64,000 bases of DNA from Streptomyces gossypii (GCF_025165795.1 NZ_JAJAGO010000016.1:1-64000), one strand, 5' to 3'; counted from the first letter of the stretch, positions 16,410-25,638 are shown. Program-made: numbers and translations. The notes: generated from the sequence alone by a model not told the origin.

Positions 16410-17963
16410 ATGGATTCGAAGCCCTTCAGACGACGGCGCGCCCTGGCGCTGCCGCTCGGGCTGGCCCTGACCGCCTCCCTCTTCGCGTTCCCGGGCGCGA
16501 GCACGGCGCTCGCCCAGGCGCCGTCCACCACGAAGTCCGGCGAGAAGCTCAGTTACGTCGTCAACACCGACACGGACGACGAGACGATCGAGCGGGTGCG
16601 GCGGGAGATCTCCGCGGCTGACGGAACCGTCATCTCGGCCCACGAGAAGATCGGCGTCCTCGTCGCGCACTCCCAGAACCCGGAGTTCGGCGCGACGATG
16701 CGCGCGGTCGAGGGGGTCGACTCGGCCGGGGCGACTCGTACCGCCCCGCTCACCGCCGCCTCCAGCACCGACGTCGGCAAGCCCGAATACCTCAAGAACC
16801 CCAAGGCCGTGGCCGAGAAGCTGGCCCGGAGCAAGGGCGCCGACGCGCTTCGCGGCGGGGGCGCGCGGACGGAGCCGCTGGAGTCCCTCCAGTGGAACAT
16901 CCCGGCCATCAAGGCCGACAAGGCGCACAAAGTCAGCGAGGGCAGCAAGAAGGTAACCGTCGCCGTCATCGACACCGGCGTGGACGACACCCATCCGGAT
17001 CTGAAGCCGAACTTCTCCGAGCGGCAGTCCGCGAGCTGCGTCGGCGGTACGGCGGACACCTCCCCGGGCGCCTGGCGCCCGTACGCCGAGGGCGGCAGCT
17101 ACCACGGCACCCATGTCGCGGGCACCATCGCCGCACCGCGCAACGGAGTGGGCGTCACGGGCGTCGCACCCGGCGTGCAGGTCTCCTCGATCAAGGTTTC
17201 CGAGCAGCACAGCAGCCTCTTCTACGCCGAGGCCGTCGTCTGCGCCTTCACCTTCGCCGCCGAGCACGGTGTCGAAATCACCAACAACAGCTACTACGTC
17301 GACCCGTGGCTGTTCAACTGCCCCGACCAGGCAGACCAGGCCGCCATCGCGGACGCCGTCGGCCGTGCCGCGAAGTACGCCGAGCGCAAGGGCGTCCTCA
17401 ACGTGTCCTCGGCGGGCAACTCCAGCCATGACCTCGCCGCCGACGAGATCACCGACGACACCAGTCCGAACGACACCACGCCGGTCACCCGCACCGTCGA
17501 CCCGGCCGAGTGCGTGGACCTGCCCACTCAGCTCCCCGGCTCGGTAACCGTCTCGGCGACCGGCGCCCAGCCGCTGAAGTCGTACTACTCCAACTACGGC
17601 GAGGGCGTCATCGACGTCGCGGCGCCGGGCGGCGACAAGTACCAGATCCCCGGCGGTGACGCCAAGGACGGCAGGATCCTCTCCACCATGCCGGACGGCG
17701 AGTACGCCTTCCTCCAGGGCACCTCGATGGCCGGTCCGCATGTCGCGGGCGTGGCCGCGCTGATCAAGAGCGAGCACCGGCGGTCCACGCCGCAGGAGCT
17801 TCAGTGGCGGATGAAGGCCTGGGCGGACAACCCGGGCTGCCCGACGGAGCCGTACGACCCGGAAGGGGACGGCGAGGTCAACGCGGAGTGCGCGGGCCAC
17901 CAGAAGGTGAACAGTTTCTACGGTTACGGCATCGTCGACGCCCTGGACGCCGTACGGAAGTAG
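16410..17963 (+). CDS. Secreted subtilisin-like (S8) serine protease
   Basis: 517 residues. Signal peptide: RRRRA, a hydrophobic run ALPLGLALTASLFAFPGAST, and AxA cleavage near TALAQA. A propeptide-like region follows (YVVNTDTDDETIERVRREIS). The catalytic triad is clear: Asp in VAVIDTGVDDTHPDL (about 187), His in YHGTHVAGTIA (about 232) and Ser in GTSMAGPHVAGVAAL (about 440), with the oxyanion Asn in VSSAGNSS. GGAG precedes the ATG. Several Cys residues in the mature part probably form disulfides. It is a monocistronic extracellular peptidase flanked by a hairpin at the 3' side. Confidence 0.95.
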   Translation: MDSKPFRRRRALALPLGLALTASLFAFPGASTALAQAPSTTKSGEKLSYVVNTDTDDETIERVRREISAADGTVISAHEKIGVLVAHSQNPEFGATMRAVEGVDSAGATRTAPLTAASSTDVGKPEYLKNPKAVAEKLARSKGADALRGGGARTEPLESLQWNIPAIKADKAHKVSEGSKKVTVAVIDTGVDDTHPDLKPNFSERQSASCVGGTADTSPGAWRPYAEGGSYHGTHVAGTIAAPRNGVGVTGVAPGVQVSSIKVSEQHSSLFYAEAVVCAFTFAAEHGVEITNNSYYVDPWLFNCPDQADQAAIADAVGRAAKYAERKGVLNVSSAGNSSHDLAADEITDDTSPNDTTPVTRTVDPAECVDLPTQLPGSVTVSATGAQPLKSYYSNYGEGVIDVAAPGGDKYQIPGGDAKDGRILSTMPDGEYAFLQGTSMAGPHVAGVAALIKSEHRRSTPQELQWRMKAWADNPGCPTEPYDPEGDGEVNAECAGHQKVNSFYGYGIVDALDAVRK

Positions 17964-18007
17964 CCACGCAGAAGTAACCGCACAGGCGTCACGCTCAGCA
18001 GTGATCC

Positions 18008-18955
18008 TCAGCGGGGGGCCGGGTCCGGACGGGCCCGGCCCTCCGCTGTCAGCCCGCCGCCCGGGGCCGCCGAGGGCGCTTCACAAGAGGTGGACGGCGG
18101 CTGCCACCCCGGGCCGCGCACGACCCGCCCCACCCGCTCGGACCAGCTGCGAGCGGCCCGCACATCGCGCCCTATCGCCGCGTACTCATGCGTCGCCACC
18201 CGGAGCGGGTTGAAGGTCTCGATGTTCTTGGTGAGGCCGAACACACAGCTCTCGGTCTCGGGTACGAACGAGCCGAAGAGCCGGTCCCAGAGGATCAGGA
18301 TGCCGCCGAAGTTCCGGTCGAGGTAGCCGCCCTGGGAGGCATGGTGCACCCGATGGTGTGACGGCGTGTTGAAGACGAACTCGATCGCGCGCGGCAGCCT
18401 GCCGATCCGCTCCGTGTGGATCCAGAACTGGTAGACGAGGTTGACGGCGGAGAGGAACGCGAGCGCCGCCGGATGCACGCCGAGCACGATCAGCGGGAGA
18501 TAGAAGGGCCAGACCGTCCAGGTCGTCCAGGGCTGGCGCAGCGCCGTGGTGAGATTGAACTTCCGGCTGGAATGGTGCACCACATGACAGGCCCACAGAA
18601 TCCGGATCACATGGTGTCCCCGGTGCGACCAGTAGTAGCAGAAGTCCTGGCCGAGCAGCATCAGCGGCAGCGTCCACCACAGCACCGGAATGTGCAGGGG
18701 CGTCAGTTCGTACACCCCCGCGTAGACCGCGACGATCGGGATCTTCCAGAGGGCGTCGAAGGCGAGGCTGCCCAGCCCCATGGTGACGCTGGTGGCCGCG
18801 TCCCTGGTGTCGTAACCGGCCGCGTCCTCGTCCGGACGCAGGCGGTAGCTCACCATCTCGAGGACGCTGAGCAGCACGAAGGCGGGAACCGACCAGAGGA
18901 GGACGTCGGGCAGGTGAGACAACATGTCAGCAAAGTAAATGCCCTCGCGGCCCAT
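18008..18955 (-). CDS. Sterol desaturase / fatty acid hydroxylase family membrane protein
   Basis: 315 residues from the ATG at 18955; an internal ATG at 18925 (MLSHLPDVLLW) is an equally likely start, as neither has a strong ribosome site. Four or more membrane segments and three His clusters, HRGHH, HVVHHSS and HHRVHH, form the di-iron site of this superfamily. It would hydroxylate or desaturate a lipid-like substrate with molecular oxygen. The last ~12 residues are encoded inside a terminator hairpin, so the natural C-terminus carries an arbitrary Pro/Arg tail. Substrate unknown. Confidence 0.88.
   Translation of the reverse strand: MGREGIYFADMLSHLPDVLLWSVPAFVLLSVLEMVSYRLRPDEDAAGYDTRDAATSVTMGLGSLAFDALWKIPIVAVYAGVYELTPLHIPVLWWTLPLMLLGQDFCYYWSHRGHHVIRILWACHVVHHSSRKFNLTTALRQPWTTWTVWPFYLPLIVLGVHPAALAFLSAVNLVYQFWIHTERIGRLPRAIEFVFNTPSHHRVHHASQGGYLDRNFGGILILWDRLFGSFVPETESCVFGLTKNIETFNPLRVATHEYAAIGRDVRAARSWSERVGRVVRGPGWQPPSTSCEAPSAAPGGGLTAEGRARPDPAPR
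18009..18048. terminator. Bidirectional hairpin between the protease and hydroxylase genes
   Basis: CAGCGG at one end and CCGCTG at the other enclose GGCCGGG and CCCGGCC. It lies 45 nt after the protease stop and overlaps the stop codon of the convergent hydroxylase gene, so it can end both transcripts. Confidence 0.65.
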
Positions 18956-19129
18956 GACTAGGGGTGGTTACCGAGAAGTAAGAAGAAGTCTCCGCACACC
19001 GCCGCAGGCGCCGCGCCGCCCGACGAGCCGTCACCCCGTCATCTCGTCGCCCCGCCCGCACCCTTCGGGCCCGCGTGGGGCCGGACGGGTGTCATGCACT
19101 GTCAGTGCCGGGCCGTATCCTCTGGGACC

Positions 19130-20191
19130 ATGCTCGAAGACCAGACGGCACGTCCGGATGAGAGCGCGGGGGCGGCACACATCCCCGCGCAGTCCACCAC
19201 CGGCCCCAACGACGCCGCCGGGTCCCCCGGTCCCCGATGGCCGTCGGGGTATCCGGACGGCTACGCGGTGGTGGACGTCGAGACCACCGGCCTCGCGCGC
19301 GACGACCGGATAGTCTCCGCTGCCGTCTACCGTCTCGACTCCCGTGGCAACGTCGAGGATCACTGGTACACCACGGTGAACCCGCAGCGCGACCCGGGCC
19401 CCACCTGGATCCACGGGCTCACCTCGAAAGTGCTCGCCGACGCCCCGCTCTTCGACGAGATCGCCGACGACTTCGCGCAACGGCTCGCGGGCCGGGTGCT
19501 GGTGGCGCACAACGCCATCTTCGACTGGTCGATGATCGCGCGGGAGTACGCACGGGCGCAGCGCACCGCACCCGTCCGCCAGCGGCTGTGCACCATCGCC
19601 CTCTCCAAGGAGCTGGCCCTGCCGCTGCCCAACCACAAGCTGGAATCGCTGGCCGCGCACTACGGCGTCGTGCAGCAGCAGGCGCACCACGCGCTCGACG
19701 ACGCCCGGGTGCTGGCGGAGTCCTTCCGGCCGAGCCTGCACCTGGCCGCCGAGAGCGATGTGCAGCTTCCCCTGCTCGCCTGCCAGCCGCTCACGGAGTG
19801 GTCGGAGCCCCTCAGCACCGGCGGCTCCGCGGGCTCCGCCGCGCGCTCCGGCCCTCGGGCGTTCGGCACCTGGCGCCAGTCCCGTAAGCGGCCCGCCTGC
19901 CCGCACCCGAATCCGGGGCGGTACGAGCCGGGCGGGCCCCTCGTCCAGGGCATGCGGGTGGCGATCTCCGGCGACACCTCGGTGGAGCGCGAGCTGCTGG
20001 AGGACCGCGCCGCCGAGGCCGGGCTGCACATCGCGACGAGTGTGTCCCGGCTCACCAGCGTGGTGGTGACCAACGATCCGGACGCCATCACCTCCAAGGT
20101 CGCCAAGGCACACTCCTTCGGCACTCCGGTGATCGACGAGGCCGCCTTCAGTCAGCTCCTCCGGGATGTGGCCCCCGCGCCCGAGGTCTGA
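19130..20191 (+). CDS. DEDDh exonuclease with C-terminal BRCT domain
   Basis: 353 residues from the ATG at 19130. Exonuclease motifs: Exo I VVDVETTGLARDD, Exo II LVAHNAIFDWSMI, and Exo III HHALDDARV, so this is a DnaQ/epsilon-like 3'-5' exonuclease. The C-terminal ~90 residues (GMRVAISGDTSVERELLEDR to FGTPVIDEAAFSQLL) form a BRCT domain of the type found in DNA ligase, suited to DNA-end or partner binding. Such single-gene exonucleases are common in actinobacteria, separate from DNA polymerase III. Cytoplasmic DNA repair or trimming role inferred. Confidence 0.9.
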   Translation: MLEDQTARPDESAGAAHIPAQSTTGPNDAAGSPGPRWPSGYPDGYAVVDVETTGLARDDRIVSAAVYRLDSRGNVEDHWYTTVNPQRDPGPTWIHGLTSKVLADAPLFDEIADDFAQRLAGRVLVAHNAIFDWSMIAREYARAQRTAPVRQRLCTIALSKELALPLPNHKLESLAAHYGVVQQQAHHALDDARVLAESFRPSLHLAAESDVQLPLLACQPLTEWSEPLSTGGSAGSAARSGPRAFGTWRQSRKRPACPHPNPGRYEPGGPLVQGMRVAISGDTSVERELLEDRAAEAGLHIATSVSRLTSVVVTNDPDAITSKVAKAHSFGTPVIDEAAFSQLLRDVAPAPEV

Positions 20192-20211
20192 CGGGCCTCG
20201 CGATACCGTCG

Positions 20212-21141
20212 ATGACCGTGTACCGGTTCCTGTTGTCCCGGCAGTGGGTGTGTCTCACCCTGCTCGCCCTCGCGCTCATCCCCGCGACGGTCGAGCTGGG
20301 TTTCTGGCAGTTCCACCGCCACGAGGCGCGGGTGGCCCACAACAACCTGATCGCCGACAGTCTCGCCGCCCCCGCCGTACCGGTCACCGAGCTGACCGGA
20401 GTCGGCCGCCAGCCCGCCGACAGCGTGCGTTTCCGTACGGTCACGGCGACCGGCAGCTACGACACGGAGCACGAGGTCGTGGTCCGGCAGCGTACGGCCG
20501 CCGACGAGAACTCGATCGGCTACTTCGTGCTCACCCCGCTCGTCCTGAAGGACGGCGGCGGTCAGGAGGGCAGCACGGTCCTGGTCAACCGCGGCTGGAT
20601 CGAGGCGGGCGGGGACCTGACGAAGTTCCCCGAGGTGCCCGCCGCCCCCGAAGGGCAGATCACGGTCACCGGCCGGATGATGGCCGACGAGACCACCGCG
20701 GACAGCGGCATCAAGGACAAGCCCGGCCTGCCGCCCCGTCAGGTGATGCTCATCAACAGCGAGCAGCAGTCCGAGGTTCTGGACAAGCCGGTCCTCGGCG
20801 GCTACATCCAGCTGACGGAGTTCACGCCGAAAGCGGCGGGCAAGCAGCCGCAGCCCGTGCCCGAACCGGACCACGACAGCATCGGCGCGCACATGGCGTA
20901 CGCCGTGCAGTGGTGGCTCTTCACGGCGTGCGCGCCCACCGGATGGGTGATTCTCGTCCGCCGCGAGCGCCGCGACCGCGCGGCGGCGGCGAAGGCCGGG
21001 ACCGCTGCCGAATCCGCGGACGGGACCGAGACCGCGCGAACGGCCGCAGGTGCGGAAGGCGCCGAGGACCGGAACCACGGCCAGGACGCGGAGACAGACG
21101 CGGAGACACCGGCAGTCGGCCAAGGCGCGCTGGGGAAGTAG
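20212..21141 (+). CDS. SURF1-family protein (cytochrome oxidase biogenesis)
   Basis: 309 residues, starting 20 nt after the exonuclease stop. N-terminal membrane helix (WVCLTLLALALIPATVELGF) followed by WQFHRHEARVAHN, a periplasmic SURF1 domain with VLVNRGWIE, and a second helix near WWLFTACAPTGWVILV. This is the two-helix layout of SURF1, which helps insert heme into cytochrome c oxidase. The C-terminal ~60 residues are Ala/Glu-rich and probably disordered. Confidence 0.9.
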   Translation: MTVYRFLLSRQWVCLTLLALALIPATVELGFWQFHRHEARVAHNNLIADSLAAPAVPVTELTGVGRQPADSVRFRTVTATGSYDTEHEVVVRQRTAADENSIGYFVLTPLVLKDGGGQEGSTVLVNRGWIEAGGDLTKFPEVPAAPEGQITVTGRMMADETTADSGIKDKPGLPPRQVMLINSEQQSEVLDKPVLGGYIQLTEFTPKAAGKQPQPVPEPDHDSIGAHMAYAVQWWLFTACAPTGWVILVRRERRDRAAAAKAGTAAESADGTETARTAAGAEGAEDRNHGQDAETDAETPAVGQGALGK

Positions 21142-21217
21142 CACCCTCGCGCCCGCGAGTGCGCGGCCTACGCCCCCGCGAGGGTGCGCCCGGAGTCCAC
21201 CCGGCAGACTGGCCCCC

Positions 21218-21973
21218 ATGAATCTTGGGCTGAAGGACCGCGTCTACGTCATCACCGGTGCCACCCGCGGGCTGGGCTTCGCCACCGCCGAGCAGTTGGT
21301 CGCCGACGGAGCCAAGGTGGTGCTCACCGGCCGGACGGAGGACGCCGCGCAGCAGGCGGCCTCCCGGCTCGGCGCGAACGCGGCGGGCGTCGCCGCCGAC
21401 AACGCCGACCCGGCCGCCCCCGCACGGCTCGTCGGGACGGCCCGTGACCGCTTCGGACGGTTCGACGGCATCCTGATCAGTGTCGGCGGCCCGCCTGCCG
21501 GGCCGAGCGAGTCGATCACCGACGAGCAGTGGCAGGCCGCCTTCGAGTCGGTCTTCCTGGGCGCGGTACGCCTCGCCCGTACGGCCGTGGGCGCGCTCGG
21601 CGAGGGCGGCGTGATCGGCTTCGTCCTCTCCGCCTCGGTACACGAGCCGATCCCCGGCCTGACCGTCTCCAACGGGCTGCGTCCGGGGCTGGCGGGCTTC
21701 GCCAAGACACTTGCCGGTGAAGCCGGTCCGCGCGGAATCCGGGTACTGGGACTGCTGCCCGCCCGTATCGACACCGACCGGGTGCGGGAACTGGACGCGC
21801 TCTCCGGCGATGTGGAGGCGGCGCGTGCGCGCAACGCGGCCGCCATCCCGCTGCGCCGCTACGGGACACCGGAGGAGTTCGGCCGTACGGCGGCGTTCCT
21901 GCTCTCGCCCGCCGCGTCCTATCTCACCGGGGTGATGGTTCCCGTCGACGGCGGCGCGGGGCACGGCTTCTGA
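21218..21973 (+). CDS. Short-chain dehydrogenase/reductase (non-canonical catalytic site)
   Basis: 251 residues from ATG at 21218. The cofactor motif is GATRGLG near the N-terminus. The region that normally holds Tyr-x-x-x-Lys reads LTVSNGLRPGLAGFAKTL, so the Tyr position is Ser and the Lys position is Arg. That is typical of a subgroup of beta-ketoacyl-ACP-reductase-like SDRs with a SN-x-x-R motif, not a fresh mutation. The reaction is therefore uncertain. It ends with DGGAGHGF, the usual SDR tail. Convergent with the AmaP gene. Confidence 0.85.
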   Translation: MNLGLKDRVYVITGATRGLGFATAEQLVADGAKVVLTGRTEDAAQQAASRLGANAAGVAADNADPAAPARLVGTARDRFGRFDGILISVGGPPAGPSESITDEQWQAAFESVFLGAVRLARTAVGALGEGGVIGFVLSASVHEPIPGLTVSNGLRPGLAGFAKTLAGEAGPRGIRVLGLLPARIDTDRVRELDALSGDVEAARARNAAAIPLRRYGTPEEFGRTAAFLLSPAASYLTGVMVPVDGGAGHGF

Positions 21974-22041
21974 CGCCACGCCACGCCACGCCGACTGGTC
22001 CCACGCCACGCCGGCGGGCCCCGCCGCGCCGCAGCCCGCCG

Positions 22042-22680
22042 TCAGCTGACGCGGCCGGCGCGGTGCCGCACGCTGCGCAGCCGCACCTCCGCCGGGAAGC
22101 GTGCCAGGCCCACCGAAGTCCGGGCGTGCTCCAGCGCCTCCGTGTGCAGCCGCTCCAGCGCGGTGGCGGGGCGCGCCTGCGGGGCGAGCAGCAGGCTCAC
22201 CCGTGCCTGCGGCTTCGTACGCCGCCCGCGCAGTCTGACGCGTGCCCGCTCGACGCCCTCCAGGGACTCCGCCTCCGCGGCGAGCACGTCCTCCAGCGCC
22301 CGGCAGCGCAGCCTTGCGGCCGGTCCGTCGCCGTGGGGCGCACCGGCCGCCCCGTCGCTCTCCTCGGGCACGATCAGCACCTCCCCCAGCCTCCGGCGCC
22401 GGAGCTGAGCGAGCAGCCACCACAGCAGCAGCGCCAGCAGCACGCCCAGCCCGGCGAACACGACCGGCCACCACCAGCCCTCGTCCTGCCACCGGGCGCG
22501 GTCCGCGTCGGTGAGCAGCACATCGTCCGGGGTTGCCCATCGCCACCCGGCGCCCAGGCTGAACCCCCAGCGCTGCCGCAGATCCAGTCCGGCCACGAGC
22601 ACCACCACGCCCGCAACCAGCAGCAGCGCTCCGGTCAGGCCGAGCAGCACTCGGTTCACCGTCCGCAGCACGGCGCACAC
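22042..22680 (-). CDS. AmaP-like alkaline shock membrane-anchor protein
   Basis: About 212 residues from a GTG at 22680, one base after the stop of the preceding gene. It starts VNRVLLGLTGALLLVAGVVV, has a second helix WPVVFAGLGVLLALLLWWLL, and ends in a cytoplasmic RRR-rich alpha/beta domain. This is the layout of AmaP, which anchors Asp23 proteins at the membrane. It is the last gene of a five-gene minus-strand operon. Confidence 0.8.
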   Translation of the reverse strand: MCAVLRTVNRVLLGLTGALLLVAGVVVLVAGLDLRQRWGFSLGAGWRWATPDDVLLTDADRARWQDEGWWWPVVFAGLGVLLALLLWWLLAQLRRRRLGEVLIVPEESDGAAGAPHGDGPAARLRCRALEDVLAAEAESLEGVERARVRLRGRRTKPQARVSLLLAPQARPATALERLHTEALEHARTSVGLARFPAEVRLRSVRHRAGRVS

Positions 22681-22681
22681 C

Positions 22682-23365
22682 TCATCTCTTCGCCGGGCGG
22701 CGGACGTGGACGGACAGCCCCGGCTGCCGTGCCAGGCCCAGCTGCCGGATGCCGTCATCGAGCGCCGTGTCCAAGTCGCCGCGCACCTCATCCAGGTCGC
22801 GGAAGTGTGCCTGAGCCCGCGCCCTGATCCGGCGGCGGCCGACGGCGACCCGCACGGACTGGACCCCGGCGACCCGCATGGCGCGGTCCCGCAGCACCAG
22901 CGCCGCAGCGGTGCGCTCCAGTCCGGCCCGCACCCGCGGGACGTCCCGGCGCATGGCCAGCAGCCCGCGCAGTCCCGGCGTCACGGCCAGCACGATCAGC
23001 CACAGCCCCAGCAGCACGGCCGCGCCGGCTCCCACCAGCACCCAGACGTCGTCCAGGGGTCTGGTCGCCGACTCGTCCACGAGGGTGCGGCGCCAGGCCA
23101 TGCCGGGACGGTCCAGCCGCACGGACACCAGGTCGAACAGCAGCAGGCCGAGGCCCGCGAGCAGCACCAGGGCCACGAGCAGGGCGGGAAGCCTGCGGCT
23201 CGACCAGAATCTGTCCGCCCGGCCGCCCTCGCCCCGGTGGCCGCCCCGGCTCTCGGCGTCGTACGCCGCAGTGGAGGCGGACTGCTCCAGACGGGTGGTG
23301 TCCGGCGGCTCCTCCCGACCACTCGGGGTGTGCTCGGCCACGTGCCCCGCCCTCTCGTCGCTCAC
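22682..23365 (-). CDS. DUF6286 membrane protein
   Basis: 227 residues from a GTG at 23365 that overlaps the previous stop (GTGA). An N-terminal acidic, probably disordered stretch is followed by two membrane helices (LPALLVALVLLAGLGLLLFD and DVWVLVGAGAAVLLGLWLIV) and a C-terminal globular domain. In Streptomyces such proteins occur next to Asp23 and AmaP. Function unknown, probably envelope stress. Confidence 0.8.
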   Translation of the reverse strand: MSDERAGHVAEHTPSGREEPPDTTRLEQSASTAAYDAESRGGHRGEGGRADRFWSSRRLPALLVALVLLAGLGLLLFDLVSVRLDRPGMAWRRTLVDESATRPLDDVWVLVGAGAAVLLGLWLIVLAVTPGLRGLLAMRRDVPRVRAGLERTAAALVLRDRAMRVAGVQSVRVAVGRRRIRARAQAHFRDLDEVRGDLDTALDDGIRQLGLARQPGLSVHVRRPAKR

Positions 23366-23787
23366 CGGACCCTCCCGGGTGCCGTGCTGTCCAGGTGGGG
23401 CGAGTGCAGCCGGTCCACGCCGACGGCCACCTCCGGGACCTCCATGCCGACGAGCTCCGTCACCCGCGAGGCGACATGCGCGCGCACGGCGAGGCACTGC
23501 GCGGCGAGGTCCGAGGGGTAGGGAAGCGTGAGGGAAAGCTTCACCCGGGCCGAGCCGTTCCGGACCGTGACCGTGGCCTGCGGGGCCGCGCGCTTCCCGC
23601 CCGGAAGCCTGTCCGCCTCCGGACCGGTTCGCAGTGCCTCACGCGCCGCCCGCGCCGCGACCTTGGCGACCACCCGGTCCGCGATGCGCAGCCCGCCCCG
23701 CTCGCTGGGGGGCACCACGGCCACGGAGGCGGAGTCCTGCCCCGGACGCTCCTCTCGCGACGCCGCGTCCGGAACCGCCCTGCTCAC
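23362..23787 (-). CDS. Asp23/Gls24-family protein (short)
   Basis: 141 residues. The core, LRIADRVVAKVAARAAREAL then ATVTVRNGSARVKLSLTLPY, matches the Asp23/Gls24 fold. It overlaps both neighbours by 4 nt. Family members bind to AmaP-type anchors under the membrane and respond to envelope stress; this one is shorter and more divergent than the copy at 24021. Confidence 0.8.
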   Translation of the reverse strand: MSRAVPDAASREERPGQDSASVAVVPPSERGGLRIADRVVAKVAARAAREALRTGPEADRLPGGKRAAPQATVTVRNGSARVKLSLTLPYPSDLAAQCLAVRAHVASRVTELVGMEVPEVAVGVDRLHSPHLDSTAPGRVR

Positions 23788-23990
23788 CGTGTCCTGCGCC
23801 GGTCATCGCCACGCGACCTGTCGCGCGGGCGGAAGAAGTCGCCCAGTTCGAAGTCGCCCTCCAGAAACCTTCCTGCTCCGAATCCGACGGCACCCAGCGC
23901 CGCCACCAGCAGGAAGGCACCGAAACCGCCGAAGTAACCGGCGAAGCCCAGCGCCATACCTGTGATCAGACCGACCACGGCCATGCTCAT
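23784..23990 (-). CDS. Small two-helix membrane protein of the Asp23 operon
   Basis: 68 residues: MAVVGLITGMALGFAGYFGG and FGAFLLVAALGAVGFGAGRF are membrane segments rich in Gly, followed by an acidic then Arg-rich tail. It resembles DUF2273-type proteins, which accompany Asp23 genes. Overlaps the next gene by 4 nt. Function unknown. Confidence 0.75.
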   Translation of the reverse strand: MSMAVVGLITGMALGFAGYFGGFGAFLLVAALGAVGFGAGRFLEGDFELGDFFRPRDRSRGDDRRRTR

Positions 23991-24020
23991 CGTGCGCTCC
24001 TTCGCTTATCGGATTCCGGC

Positions 24021-24518
24021 CTACTGCAGGCGCGGCTTGTCCGATTCCTCTTCTTCATCTTCCTCGTCGGGGAGCCTCACGTCACCGACGGCGATGTTCA
24101 CCTCGATGACTTCCAGGCCGGTCATCCGCTCGGTCGCGGCGACGACGTTCTCCCGCACGGAGCGCGCCACCTCCGAGATCGACACACCGTACTCGACAAC
24201 GATTTCCAAATCGAGGGCCGTTTGGAGCTCGCCGACCTCGGCCTTGACGCCCCTGGCCGCGGCCCCGCTGCCGCCCGGCACCCGGTCGCGTACGGCCCCG
24301 AACGTACGGGCGAAACCGCTGCCCATGGCGTGCACGCCCACGACATCGCGGGCGGCCATGCCGGCGATCTTCTCGACAACGCCGTCCGCGATCGTCGTCC
24401 GCCCCCGCTCGGCCGGGGCCTCCTTGCCGCCCCTGCTGCTGAGCGTCTTCTGGCTACTCGCGCCGGCGGACTGTGCGGCGGTGGATTCCTTCTCATTGCG
24501 CTGTGCAGTGTCGGACAT
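24021..24518 (-). CDS. Asp23/Gls24-family envelope stress protein
   Basis: 165 residues from ATG at 24518, with GAGGTGA upstream. The conserved core is TTIADGVVEKIAGMAARDVV, then LEIVVEYGVSISEVARSVRE, VVAATERMTGLEVIEVNIAV and GDV. The tail is strongly acidic (DEEDEEEES). This is the first gene of the operon running down to AmaP. Expected to assemble at the membrane with the AmaP protein. Confidence 0.9.
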   Translation of the reverse strand: MSDTAQRNEKESTAAQSAGASSQKTLSSRGGKEAPAERGRTTIADGVVEKIAGMAARDVVGVHAMGSGFARTFGAVRDRVPGGSGAAARGVKAEVGELQTALDLEIVVEYGVSISEVARSVRENVVAATERMTGLEVIEVNIAVGDVRLPDEEDEEEESDKPRLQ

Positions 24519-24723
24519 CGCCTTCACCTCATCTCGGGGCGGAACGGCCGGTACCGCCGCTCCACTGCCCACGTTAGATCTGCCCGCCGCCCTCCGCCTC
24601 GCACACACGGCGCCAAACGGGTGACGCTGCCGACGAGGGCGGCCCCGATCCGGGAGGGTGGGGTACGAAACCGCCGGGCAGGGCCCGGAAGAGACGGACC
24701 GAAAGAGGGAGAGGGGGCCCGCA

Positions 24724-25638
24724 GTGAACGCGATGGGCACCGATCCGCTGACCGAGGCGGTACGACGGCAGGTCGCTCTGGGGCGGCTGGTACCGCTCGG
24801 GGGCGCGGACGACGGAGCGTGGATCACCGAGCAGGCGGCGGCGGGAGTGCTGCGCGGCGCCGCCGCCGGGTTGGGCGGCGTACGCCCGGGGCGGTTGCGG
24901 CTCGCTCCGGCCGCTGCCGGGCCGTCGGATGCTCCCCCACACGGGGCGCCGGAGGTGCCGCCACCGCCGGGCGCCCTGCCGCACGGGCCGCTGCGGCTGT
25001 CGGCCGACTTCGAGGCCCCCGGGAACCATCCGCTGCGTCCGCTGGCGGAGCGGCTGCGGGCGGCGCTGTACACGGCGGCGACGGAGCGGCTGGGGCTGAC
25101 CGTCTCGGAGGTGGACCTGCGTGTGACCGGGCTCCTGGAGGCAGTCACGGGAGCGGAGGAGCAACCGGAACTGGGACCGGAAGAGGAGCGCGAAGCAGAA
25201 CCGGCAGTGGCACGAGCAGGCGAACCGGGACCGGGGCCCGGCCAGGAGGGTCCGGACCCCACAGCCGAGGCCGTGGCGCATGCGGCGCTCGGCGCTCCCG
25301 GTGTGGCCGGGCTCGCTCCGGTACTGGGCGCGCACTTGCTGCACACGTACGGCAGCGGAGACCACGCCGTGCACCTCGTCGAGATCGCCACCGCCGCGAA
25401 CCACCGCGCCCTGGATGTCGCGCGCGGAGCCCGCGAGGCGGTGATCGCCGCCGTACGGGAGCCCACGGAGCCGGGCCCGGGGCCCTTCCCGGCGCGGCAA
25501 GTGGCCGTGGCCGTCCTCGTCACCGCGATCCGCCGCGCCGCACCGCCGCCCTCCGCCGCGCACCCCGCCGAGACCCGCGTGGGGAGGGAGGGGGCTCAGT
25601 CCGCGAGCCCCGCGAGGTCCCGCAGCCGACGGCCCTGA
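24724..25638 (+). CDS. Conserved streptomycete protein next to Asp23 genes (misnamed 'nucleopolyhedrovirus P10 family')
   Basis: 304 residues from GTG at 24724, with GAGAGGGGG upstream. Two alpha/beta modules (residues about 75-140 and 180-275) separated by an acidic Glu/Pro linker. The modules recall the strand-helix pattern of Asp23 proteins, e.g. LGLTVSEVDLRVTGLL and HAVHLVEIATAANHRALDVA. It is divergent from the Asp23 operon, so a shared regulator is possible. The C-terminus overlaps the convergent enoyl-CoA hydratase gene by 43 nt. Confidence 0.65.
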   Translation: MNAMGTDPLTEAVRRQVALGRLVPLGGADDGAWITEQAAAGVLRGAAAGLGGVRPGRLRLAPAAAGPSDAPPHGAPEVPPPPGALPHGPLRLSADFEAPGNHPLRPLAERLRAALYTAATERLGLTVSEVDLRVTGLLEAVTGAEEQPELGPEEEREAEPAVARAGEPGPGPGQEGPDPTAEAVAHAALGAPGVAGLAPVLGAHLLHTYGSGDHAVHLVEIATAANHRALDVARGAREAVIAAVREPTEPGPGPFPARQVAVAVLVTAIRRAAPPPSAAHPAETRVGREGAQSASPARSRSRRP

